64,000 bases of DNA from contig CAJNDS010002323.1 of NCBI GenBank assembly GCA_905221605.1, positions 210,001 through 274,000 on the forward strand, given 5' to 3'. This DNA comes from Symbiodinium natans (lineage: Eukaryota; Sar; Dinophyceae; Suessiales; Symbiodiniaceae). Positions 46,469 through 58,400 of this stretch are shown here, one piece after another (position 1 is the first letter of the stretch; every line of letters starts with the position of its first letter). The notes beneath the pieces were generated by a model, which had not been told where the DNA came from, did no database searches, and saw nothing but the letters and a program-made list of their open reading frames with translations. The position numbers and the translations under genes were made by a program.

Positions 46469-49400
46469 CTGGGGTTGAAGGGTTCCCCAAAGAGTCCATG
46501 TACCTAAGTAGGGAATACTTGGGTCTTAAAGTACTTCCTATACAAAGCCTTTGGGGCCAAGTATATAATAATAAGGTACATGTCCATGTACCTAAATAGG
46601 GAATACTTGGGCCTCAAAGTACTTCCTATATAAAGCCTTTGGGGCCCAAGTGTATAATAATAATAAGGTACATGGACCCTTAAGGGTTTGGGGTTTTTGC
46701 ACCGGGCTTTCTTGCAGGGGAGTTTGCAAAAATGGCCAGCTTCGAAAGGTTGACGCAGCCTGAATTCATATTTGAGGGGCCGTAGTATAAGAAGACCCAA
46801 ACAGAACCCTATCTCAGACTGACTGACCATCGGTGGTTCCATACGGGCTCTTAAGTCGCGCAATGACAACATCTCGAGCAGCAAGGCAAAGTCACAACCT
46901 TTGAGCTCCCCTTAGCTGTACTACCTTTAGAACTTAGAACATTCAAAACAATCAATAACTTTAAATTTTCCTGGGGTTGCATGTAAATGAAACTAAAAGT
47001 AATTTCAAAAGGGCTATAGTTTGTGCTTTAGGCTTTAGCTTCAGCTTCAGGAATCAAAACCATTGCAGCCCAGAGTCTAGAAGCGCTTGTTCACTGGTTC
47101 CTCAGGTGAAGGCGCGCGATCCAGCAATCCGACGTTATGTCCTATGAACCCTAACCCCTAGATCCCAAAGCCTAAATCCGAAAACGTTAAAACCTGAACC
47201 CAGCACATGCAAGCCCTAAACTCAAAAGTCTTAGGGTTTTGGGGCTTAATGTTTGCGGTTTCGGGGTTCTTTTAAGGGCTGAGGGTTTAAGGGTTTGGTT
47301 TGGGCTATTTAGTAATCCCAACCTCTCAGAAGATGGACCCGAGGACTATCACAAAAAGGTCCACGGCACGTACCCGCCCGTGGAACAAACCAAGTGAGAC
47401 ATGTGCGGGACAGTGGCAGGCGTAGCACTTGCAGGACATCGCGGCAAAAACCGGGTCTTGGCTATCGCTACCGAACTAATTACTTGGTTATTGCAGGCCG
47501 TGCTTTCTTGTCTGTCGGCGAGTCTTCGGACCTGTGTGGCTCGCTTGTTCACAGCAAGCCGTGGAAAGAACGAACGAGCAACAACGCTGTAAATACCTGC
47601 GTTTTGGGCGGCACTTTCACAGATGCATGGACGCTTATGACCAGCACGTGTTGTTCCGACATCCTTGCGCAGTATGTTGCACAAAGAGGCAAGAATGCTG
47701 TAGCTACGAATGGTTTGGGCACGTTCGCAGCAGGCATGCACGCTTGTGAGAGCGCTCTTTTGCACAATTGACAAACGACTTGCGCAGTATGTGCACAGAG
47801 CGAAAAACGCTGCAAATAACGGTGCTTGGACTATCACCTCCCCCTCTCCCCTCCCTCCAAAAACCAGGAAAAATCAGGAAACACTGCTACGGGCGGCTAC
47901 GCGTCGCGGGCCAACTACTAGCAGGGTCCGTGGGGGTGGGAACCAAGCAACCCATTGATAAACAATTCTCGCGAAATGTTCTTACCTGCACGGATATCGA
48001 CATTGCCCACAACCTACACCTGCGGTAACAGGAAGGGGCTGATTATCGAGACCAAGCGCAGACCTTACAACCCAAGCCTCCCCAACCCCAAAACGCAAGC
48101 CCTAAACCACCAATCTCTTAAAAGTCCTGGGTCGGGTCCTAAGCCATAATTTGTGGTTTAGGGCTTCCAAACCCTAAACCTCTGAACGCCCGTAACCAAA
48201 TAGATCAGAGCGTCGCAGGGCTATCGCCGCCTTCTCGCGGGCGGCTGCCGCCGCCCAGCGCCGGCGGAGCGCTTCGGCCTGTGTGAGCTCATGGAAGAGG
48301 GTTTAGGGCTTTGTAGGGTTGTTGGGATGTTCCCCCGTATACTAGCAGTCCTTTTTAGGGATTACAGTACCCCCCTATTGTAATCCCTGCTAAGGACTGT
48401 TAGTATAAGGGCAAAACATGAGTTATATGGGTAGTCCGCTAAACTAGGCTGCCTTTTGGGGCCCTTCTGTGAAGGGTGCTGTACATTTTTTAGGATCCTA
48501 ATTGAGAGAACTACGCATACACGGATTATAGGCACTAGGGTTGGAAAGGGCATCTCTTCCGAGCCCCTGAAGACCCTCACCCCTCAGAACACTTAATTGC
48601 CACCCCTGCTTGACCGACCCCCAAAACCCCTGGACCCGGAAGGAAAACAGATTCTGGATTCTTGGGGGGGGGGTTGTTGGCTTCCTGCCGCGCCCGGACA
48701 TTCCCAAAGCCCAAAGCCCAAACCCTAAACCTGACACCCAAAACAACCCCCAAACCCGAAAAAAAAACCTTTGCCCTGAAACCCCTATCACCCCCTGAAC
48801 CCCACCTCTTCTGGCTTGGGATACGCGGCGGCCCGACGGCGCAGCGCCGCGCGCAGCACGCCACGCGTCGCACTTGTGGTGAGGAGGTGCGGCTCCGAAG
48901 CGCGCCTTGCACTCGCCGGGGATCAGGGCCCCTTCTTTATAGAGTGGCTTATATGAAGGCAACTATTCTGGCACGGTAGAGGAGTTGAGGCTTGAATGGG
49001 TTTGGGCTTTATAGGGTGTAGGGAGTATGGCTTTATTGGGTCTACAGTCTAGACGGTCCGGGCCAACTCTTTTTATGTTCGAGAAAACAGCACGCCCAGG
49101 ACCTCTAATTTTTTAACGCCATAAAGGCAAAAGCCCGGAGACCAGCAACTTGGCGCTCGCTAAGCCTCGAATCCACTGAACTCCATACGATTTAAACCCC
49201 TAAAGCCCCAAGGTCCACAAGTAGGGGAGATAGACCCTCTGAATAAGGTCCTTGTTTAAGAGAGCCAGAAGAGAGTTAAGAAGGGCTCCCTTTCAAGGGT
49301 CCCCCTTATCCTACCTAGGATACAGCCCCTGAAGCCCTCGGCCTCTGCAGCCAGCGCCTCAGACGCCTTGGAGTCCAAGCACGCGCCCGGTGCAGCGCCG

Positions 49401-52400
49401 GCCTGCGAAGGCTCAACACCTGGGCACGGAGGATCTGGGGTTTAGGGTTTAGGGTTTGGGGTTTAGGGTTTTTAGGGTTTAGAATTTAGGGTTTAGGGCT
49501 GGGGGGTAAGCAAACCCTAAAGCATCCGAAACCCGAGGAGCCAAAGTTGATCTTTCAGGATGGGCTTTATGGCTTGGGGGTGGAGTGGGTTCAGGGTCTA
49601 TAGGGTTCTCAGATGCGTGTGGAAGGACACGCCGGAGTCCCCATCGTCAAAATCCAGCCTGAACTACAGAAGACTACCCCAACCACTAAGCCCCAAACGC
49701 AACGCCCCAGCATCGTTGAAAACAGAGGTTAATAACCTGTAGTAAGACGCTGCAAGCTTGCGACAAGGGGAGTTGTGCAAATGGAAGGACCCTTCTTGCC
49801 TTCTTGGGTCTCTATCATAGGAGAACTCCTTATAGTTAGGGATACAAAAAGGGGCCCAATAAACAGGTGAAATCCGCACGTATCCCTGGCATCGTAGGAC
49901 GTCCATCTGAACTTCAACTCGCACCCCATTTTCGTGTTGCGTTGGTGCTGGTGCTTCCTGGGATTCTGAGACCCTTTCGGGAACTTCCGGCCCAACAGCA
50001 CACCGAGGCACGGCGAGCAGCGTCCGCAAAGCCTTCGGAAGGCGTCCCCGGCCGAGCTCATAAAAGGTGGCCAGTCCTCCACGTTAGGGTTTGTAGGGTT
50101 TAGGGAAAAGGGTTTAGGGTTCAGGGTTCTAGGGTTTAGGGTCTACTTGGAGGTTCATTGGTAGTTATTGATGGGGACTGAGACGTGTTATCGCCAAATG
50201 GGTTACCTGTTAGTACTGCCATTACCTCTGGGCCCGCAACATTAAAACCAACAACAACAACAAAACATATACCACTGTTTGGAGTTGATTGGGGATCGCG
50301 GCTTGACCCTAAACCCTAGATCTCCTCGGATTCAATCCACACAGGTTCAAACCTTGGGGCCGGCATTACGTAAATAATTCCCCCACATCCCAGCTGTTGT
50401 CAGGCCTTCGTTTCGGCTCATGCCGCCCTCCGCGCCCCCACTGCCTGAATCAGAAGCTGACACCCCTACTCCTTAGGTTAAGTCCATGTAGGCGCTGGGG
50501 CCTTGGCTCAGCAAGCTTCCTACTACGTGGTTGCTCTGGTTGGGGTCACAGCGTCACTACAGGGTCGAGCCGGGGTTGAAGCATTGAAGCCTCACGGAAG
50601 ACTGGGTGTAAAAATCTAGTAGTCCTTAAGAAGAATGCAGAAGAAGGGCATGTTCAGCTGAAACACGCGGAGACGATTACAGAGCCATGAGAGGGTCGCA
50701 AAAACATGAAGTGAAGGCAACGAACGTGGTATTCGCCTTTGCCCAAGTGTGCCTGAGATACTGCCGGGATTGCATGGGATTGCCTTGCTTGTTGAGAAAA
50801 GCTCGAGACTCAGCTGAGCTCAAATCCAGAGTCAACTTCAGAATGGTGTGTATGAGATGTAGATAGATGCGTCGAAGTCCTTGGTCCTGAGCTTGTAGGG
50901 GCAGTATCTGGCTGAACTTAAATCCCTCAGGTTGGGATGTTCCCCCTTATACTAGAATAGGGATTATAGTACCCCCTATTATGATCCCAAATTAAGGACT
51001 GTTAGTATAAAGGGGAACATCCCAACCCTCAAACCTCAGAGTCGGCACTATTTCTGCCTTCATCCGACTCCTCTTCACTGCTCTCCGCCTCGCAAGCCGC
51101 ATATATAAGTTCGGGTCCAGCCCTGGGGGTCTAGGGGTAGGGGTGGAGCTAAGCCTTGGGGCCTTGTGGCCAGGGGGTGGGGCGGGGCGGGGGGTGGGGT
51201 GGAGGGTGGCTGGGGGGGGGGGGGGGGGGTTGGGGTCTGGCTTAGCCTCAGTCAGCTTTCAAATAAAATTCTGATGCTAAAGTATTCTTGGGATGCCCGG
51301 GGATCCTTTCTGTAAAGAATCATGCTTCGACTTGGCAAGGGAACGCTGCGTTAACTGCAAAAGCAACAAGATAAATCAAAAAAAAGAAGCCAACGACGTG
51401 GAGACGTGTGTTTTCGATCGGGCGAATTTAGGGTTTAGGGCTGATCTAACTTGTTGGCCCTTGAGGGCGCACCAGCTGGTAAGGAGACTGTTTCGCATGA
51501 GAGGCCCACAGTTTCGACCAAGCCCCCCTCCCTGACTGGTGAGCCTCATATACAGGAAGTGAGTATCTGAGTGTATTCCGACTGTTGGAGGTCTACATAT
51601 CAGTCTAGTGAACCGCAAACCCCATACCCAGAACCCGACAACGAAGGGAACTCGGTTCCTGTGGAAGCAGGTAGGCGTGGGTTCAGGGATTCGAAATCAC
51701 ACAACCCAAGCTTTGGAAGTCAAAACCTTTGGAAGGTTCTTGGTATATACCGCACCCCCTGCTACGCTTCCCAGGCAACTCCCCTAGGCCCCAAACCCAA
51801 CCCTAGACCCTCAACCCCTAAACCCTACAACTCTACACCCCAAAAGCCTCAACCCTCAAACCAAGAACCCTAAAACCTAAACACCAAAACCTTAAACAAA
51901 CCCCTAGAACCCCAAATCCTGAAAGCCCTATTAACCCTAAAGCTCCTAACTAAAAGCCTAAAACCCCCAGAGCCCTAGAGCCCGAATGCCCGAAAACCGA
52001 AAGCCCTGACCCGAAACATCTCAAAAAACCCTAGAACCCCAGAACCCGAAAACCCTAAACCCTAAAACCAACAACCCAAAAAAAATCACATGAACCCTAC
52101 AAACCGCAACAAAAACCCCGAAAACAACAAAAACCCACAAAAACCCACAAAAACCCGTTAAGCCCCCAAGAGTCGCCCCCGCCTGGGTGAGGCCCAGCAT
52201 GGCCGCCCGCTCTGCTGCAAACCGCAGCTGGGGCTCGAAGCGGCGTCCAGCCTAGGGTTTGGGGTTTAGGGTTTAGGGTTCCCAGGGTTTAGGATGCATA
52301 GGGTTTAGGGTTTAGGGTTTAGGGTTTAGGGTTTAGGGTTTAGGGTTTAGGGTTTAGGGTTTAGGTTCCCATACTTTCGGGCTTAGACCCCAAAACCCAC

Positions 52401-55400
52401 ACGCTCAGGCACCCACCAGCATGCTTCGTGGGAGCGTTACGCTGTTGAAGGCGTTCTGCTCCAGGAGGAAGCCGTAGTCTGCAGAGAGAAGGTAGGGTTC
52501 GGGGTTTAGGGTTTAGGGTTTAAAGGGTTTAGGGTTTAAAGGGTTTAGGGTTTAAAGGGTTTAGGGTTTAAAGGGTTAAAGGGTTTAGGGTTTAGGGCGT
52601 TTAGGGTTCAAGGGCTCGGGAATAGGGTTTAGGATTTATGGCGCTTAGGGCTTAAAAGCTTTACGGCTCCAAAGGTATCGCCTTATATGGCTTAAGTAGG
52701 ATTTCGAAGCTTAGCGGCTGTGAGCTTCTGGGATGTTGCGTTCGGGTCATTGGACTTGAACTTTAAGAGTCTAGGAGTCTCTGTAGGGCCTTCAGGATTT
52801 CGGAAACTCATGCTTAGGCCTGGATATGGTCAGCTAAACAAAGAGTGGACTCTTGTCGGGTCTCGGTTATTGTACGGGCTTCTAACAATTCTAACTATAG
52901 GGCGGGCATATTTTAGAGAACTGGCCATCTGCGGTGTCAAAGGGCTAGTTTTTGCCACCGAGAAGGGACATATGGCGGAAGTTCTTGTGCCTCTAACCCA
53001 GTGTAGGACCCTAAACCCTAAACCCCTTCCAGTGGGCTCGGGGCTTGTAGCTTGTGGTGGGCTGCGCCTTGAAGCAGCTTGTCATTGGAGAATTCCCCGT
53101 AGGTATTGAAGACCTCTGTGTCTGCGGGGATCTCCTTAGAGTTGTCAAAATCCATGGCTTCACAAGAATTGGGGTCTCCCCTTTAAGGTTGAGGGTTTCG
53201 GGTTAAGGGTTATACAGAATGCTGATACGTCCTAACCCGACAACGTGAACCCCCTCAAGGAGGGTTGGGCCGCGTGACCGACGGCACCGGGCTTTAGGGA
53301 GTAGAGTTCAGGCTTTAGTGGTTTGGTGCAGGTTTCAGAAGGACATTTTGGAGCCGAAGAAGCTTTTTCCAAGACTGACGGTTCAGCTGAAAAGAAAAGC
53401 TACCTTCGACGGGCACGCCGCAGTGTGATGACTTTGTCATTATATCTGTAATACATACATACATACATACATATTTTCATATAACCGGTATATAGCTGAG
53501 ATCATGATGAGTATAAGTATCAAAAAATGGTCATCGGAACATGTACACATGCCACTCATGCAGGTAACGTCCACGAGAATGGGGAAGAGCGGGGCCGCCG
53601 GGGCTTAGCACAAAAATTGTAAGACCTGCTTCCAAAGCCTTTCCACAGCTTCTGAGGCATCGTTTTTGTTGGGAGCTTCTCAAGGCCTCATCAGGGCCTG
53701 CTGAGCCTGCTGCTGCTCTTGGGCCTGTGAGGATCTTGGTTTTTGGCTTTAGGAAGCCGTTTGGGGGACATTCCACGTCTGTACATGAAACGATCAATGT
53801 ACCAGGGAGGCTGCGCCCCTAAAGCGGGTTTGAGGGGCTTGGCATGTGTGATCTTTCCCGAATACCCAACTATGGGGGTACCACTTTATACTTCCCGAAA
53901 TATCGTAGAATCCTACAATCCACCAAAAAGGACCCCTATCTTGGGGGAGTCCCCATGCTGGGCCTTTCGAGTCCCGCTGATGCGTTATTTCCAGACATTA
54001 GAGTTGAGGGTATCACCCAGGGCCCACCATGTAAATCCGTTCCACCTCGCCCAATTCCTGAAGGGGGGTTTCGGGTTTAGGGTTGTAGGGTTTAGGAGCT
54101 AGACATCCCCAAAAGTCCAACCCCTTTAACCCCTAGCCTTGAACAAGTGCAAAGCTGGCATGAAAATCCAAAATGTGCATCAATAATTTTCAACCCATAT
54201 AAACCCGATAGAACCTCTTTCATTTCTGGTTTGGATATGTTGACTGGGAGCTTAAGCATAATTTGGTTGGGATGCAAGAACTTTTGACTTTACAATTTCA
54301 CAAGTTAGGCAAGGAAAAAACCGCGGAACTTTAGGAGGACCTAGAAGTATGGGAGAGAGAAAAGACATCAACAAATCAATATATGCGTATCAGAATAAGA
54401 TCTGGAGATCAGGCGTTTAGAGGTGTCGAGGCCCTAAGTGCCGAAACCCTCAGCCTAAAACCTCGCAAGCCCAAAACCTACCAGGTCCTAGGCAAGCAAT
54501 GCCAGCGGAGAGTCCGTCAAGACGTAGATCATCAGCTGACCGCCAGGGCCTGTGCCCGACTTTGGCCGGACCTGGGCCCCAGGAGCTTTGGGTTTAAGAC
54601 GAAAGCAGGGTTTAGGGTTTAGGGTTCAGGATTTAGGGTTCAGGATTTAGGGTTCAGGATTTAGGGTTTTATATGCCTTGGGGTTCAGGGAGGGTTTAGG
54701 AGGGGTAAGGGCTCCAGCCCTGAGTTCCGAAGAACCACATGAAAGACTCCCGAAGCCCTAAACCCCAAACCTTAAACCCTAAACCCGAAGCCCTGAGCCC
54801 TAAACTTTCCAAAGCATGAAAACCATCTACTATCCCCAAGTGTCCTTCTGAGCAGAGGCACCGGAGGATCGCAACAACACAAGCCGGAGCCTCCGAAAGC
54901 CCCCAAGAAGGGTTGGTTTAAGGTTTAGTGTTAAGGGTTTGCGGTTTAGGGTTTGGAGTTTGGGGTTTAGGGTCCTCGAACTCCTAACCTCGCAACCCTA
55001 AACCCTCAAGAGCAGACCCCTTTGCAAAGAGGCCTGGCATTTCCGCTTCGCACCTCCAAATGGGCTGCTGCATATCTAAAGATGTGGCACTTAGGGCTTT
55101 GTAGTGAGGAGGTTTATAGGGTTTCGGGAATCAGGGGTTTGCAGTGCGGAGGCCTGGGGCAATTCAGCATAGTTAAGGTGCCAGAAAAAGTTCCGCACGC
55201 GGTTCTGCGATCTTGAGCCCTGCTGGATTGAACAACTCTGGACAGCGAGGTGATGAAGACCATACCGAACAAAAAAGAAAGCATCAGACCTTGTGCGATG
55301 GAATTGTGCAGCAAAGTTCGCTAGGTTCCCCTGTAGTACAGGTATCGCCATTCATTCCCCTTGTGGTGTCCTACTTGCCGATCCTGATGAATTGCCTGGA

Positions 55401-58400
55401 GTCCAGTGTTGCATGTAGTGTTCAGGTCGTAGGCTTTGAAGCAACATCTCGCCACCATCCCTTAACACAACTGCATCACAAAATGCACATCTTCAACGAG
55501 TTTGTGCATCATCGACACATCGAAGGGTGAATTCCCGTGATGTAGACACTGGACTATGTGGAGACATCGCAACACGTCATTAGGGTTTAGGGTTTAGGAT
55601 ATAGGGCACAAAGTTTCTGTCCTTAGAGATCAACCTTTCAGGCGGTGGCTGTGCTCTGCCTTCTGAAACCATGGTGCTCTCCGCGAGCGCTATCTGCCTG
55701 ACATGTGGGCACAGCGGTGGTAAAGCCAAAACCTGAAACCCCAAACCCTGAACCCTGCGCTTTTGGCACGGGGTCGCCAACATCCTGCATTAAGAAGCGC
55801 GCTGTGCCGAATGATTGCGGACATAAGACGCTCCGCCTAAACTCTAAACCCTACATCTATCAACAGAAAGCTTTGCGAAGCCACGAGACCGCGAAGTTGC
55901 GGGACTTGAGCCCACAAAGATGGCGTAGAAGGGTTTAGGTTGGGATGTTCCCCCCCTTATACTGAAAGTCCTTCATAGGGACTATAGTACCCCCAATTAT
56001 AATATCGAGTAAGGACTGTTAGTATAAGGGGGAAGATCCCAGGGTTTAGGTTGAGGGGTTAGTAGGGTTAACCCTGAAAAGGAATGAGGGTAGCTACTGG
56101 CCGTCCCGGCGCTGGAAAGGCTGCAACCTTGATTTGTGCTCGGCTTCTACCAGGCGAAAACTTCTAGATTAGAATGTAGGCTTGGGGTTCGTGAAACGGG
56201 AGTTAAGTAATTGTAACGCTGCTTTGTTGGGCAAGAACCGGGAAGCTGCTGCAACCCGATCTCGCAGTTGATACATTGAGGGTTGGGGGTTGCGGGGCCT
56301 CCCTAGCTCGAAACCTTATACCCCAAGCCCTACACCGGAAACCCTAAGCAACCCTAAACCCTAAACCCTAAACCCTAAACCCTAAGCCCTAAGCCCTAAG
56401 CCCTAAGCCCTAAGCCCTAAGCCCTAAGCCCTAAACGGCAGGGAGGAGAGTGGATTGAGCCTGGCTGCATGGGAGGCACCGGCCCCTGCCACGGGGCAAA
56501 GGGCGGCGTGCGACCTTTGGGGGCTTGGATTTTAGGGTTTAGGGTTTAGGGTTTAGGGTTTCGGGTTTCGGGTTTAGGGCCTTGAGAAATATGGGTTTGG
56601 GCACATTGAGGGGTCGGGATTTTCAAATACCCTCCTCCGAGATTAAGACGCTAGGGAAATCTGGTTTGGCAGGCTTTTTTGTAGCCTTCCAGCGGCTTTA
56701 CAGTTTTGGGGGACGACTTCGTACGCGCCTTCGCTGTTGTAGGAACCGACATATGTAAGCCCTGCACCCTAAACCCAGACGGCCTGCGGTCCAGGCTTTA
56801 GGATGTATACGGTCTAAAGTCTAAAGCTTAGGTTCTTTCTTGGTGCAGAGGTGTCGATGCTCAAGCTCACCCTGTTCTCTACGAGAACCAGGCTTGTTCA
56901 ACTTGTTCACTAAGGCCGTCCTGTAAATCATGGTCCCTTTGGGGGTTAGCTGCCCTAGAGATATAAGGCTCCGCATGACAGCCAGCTGCGGGAAAAATGA
57001 CATGTAGGGTTTAGGGTACACCAATCCCAAACCGACAAAACCTTCGCACCAAAGGCCCAATGACTCGACTTCGAAATCCAAGGCAGGGATTAGGGCTTCG
57101 GCGGCTTTGTTTGTGTTTTAGAGTTTAGTGGTCAAGTCCCGAAACTCCACGCAACTCTGCATGGATTTGCACAGGTACTGTCACGTCAGGGCTTTGGGTT
57201 TACAAAAGTTACGTAACCCATCCTCTACCATAACCCTCTTGAGGGCACGTCTCTCTCCGGGCTTTAGTGACTTTAGTGTCCGTGAACAGCCAAGTAGCCC
57301 TCTGCTAGGAGCCAGAAAGCGGGACTGCAACTGAGGCCTATAAGGGTTTTGGGCAAAACGCCCCCAAAAACCCAAAACCCGTTCATCTTGGGATGTTCGT
57401 TTTATACTAACAGTCCTTAATAAGGATGAGAGTACCCCTCTTCTAATCCCCGTTAAGGACTGTTAGTATACGGGGGAACATCCCAAGTAACCTTGATCTT
57501 TCAAAACCTTCCTTCAGTTGGGTGGCGCCGTGACGCCGCTGGCCGCTGCACAGCCTCGTCTGGTGAGCCTCAAGGCACGGCCACCTACTTTGAGCAGCGC
57601 GGCTCGGTGGTTTAACCCTAAACCCTAAACCATGAACTCTAAACCCGAAACCCTAAACCCTAAACCCTGGGTCAAGGGCTTCGGGCTCAGGGTCGGTTGT
57701 TGGTTAAACGCTTTCTTGAAGGATCCTTAGTTCAGCTTGGAAAGGCACCCGGTTTAGAAGCTGCTTAGGGTGTGCCGGGCTTAGGGTTTAAACTTAGAGA
57801 TATGGAGGTTCAGGTTCTTCGGCTTTTGGAGAAAGACGAAAACGTCTAGCAGGCATCGGAACCTTGAAGAACTGCTCAAGCCGAGCCTCTGATTTCACGC
57901 ACCGTCTCTCCAGCCGGAACTTTCCTGGCTGCTGTGTCTGTAAGGCTGTACTCGTCAGGCTTTCAGGCTTCCCTTCTTAGTTTGATCTCCGAGATTCTCA
58001 TGTCTTCACACAAGCAGACACGGGAACAGGCTAAATGTATGCCCTGCCCCATCTTCCCTGGCCTTTCAAACAACTACTGGAAGGTTACCCTACATGTCCC
58101 ACAAGAGGCTACAAGGTACCCTGAGGCCTTTATTCCTCCTCCCCTAATCTCAGCCCCAGTCCGCCATGCCCTTAGTCCTCCCAAAACGGGCAGCCCTGTT
58201 TACGGAAATCTCCATGGAGTCATCCTACCCCTCAACATCCCAAAAGCCTACCAAGTCATAGTTGCTGAGTTAGGTTTACAGAAAGCTTCGGGGTTGCAGG
58301 CCCTAGGAGGGCTCGGAGGCTTCGAATTTCAGATTTCAGGCTCGGCTGCTTACGTTTCAAGGCCTCGGCGTGCAAGCAGCCTGATGCTTGGGGGCCGACG

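Larger units (their letters stand above)
53200..57380. other. SET gene intron 7 (about 4.4 kb), no exon accepted
   Basis: Exons 7 and 8 join in phase and by motif, so GC-rich islands here near 53.7, 54.5, 54.87 and 56.48 kb are not needed. One of them (after CCTCACAG at about 53.73 kb, AQEQQQAQQALM) has a good acceptor and could belong to an alternative transcript. A TTTAGGG-poor patch lies at 55.0-55.6 kb. Confidence 0.5.

Noticed and set aside
47349-47837. Minus ORF of 162 codons and plus ORF of 125 codons
   Set aside because: Located on a 115-bp non-triplet repeat in a SET intron; Cys/Ala/Ser-rich translation without a domain.
54490-56515. GC-rich islands near 54.5 and 56.48 kb as SET exons
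   Set aside because: They read as open frames, but exons 7 and 8 join in phase with correct motif spacing without them. They show that open frames in GC-rich islands alone are weak evidence.
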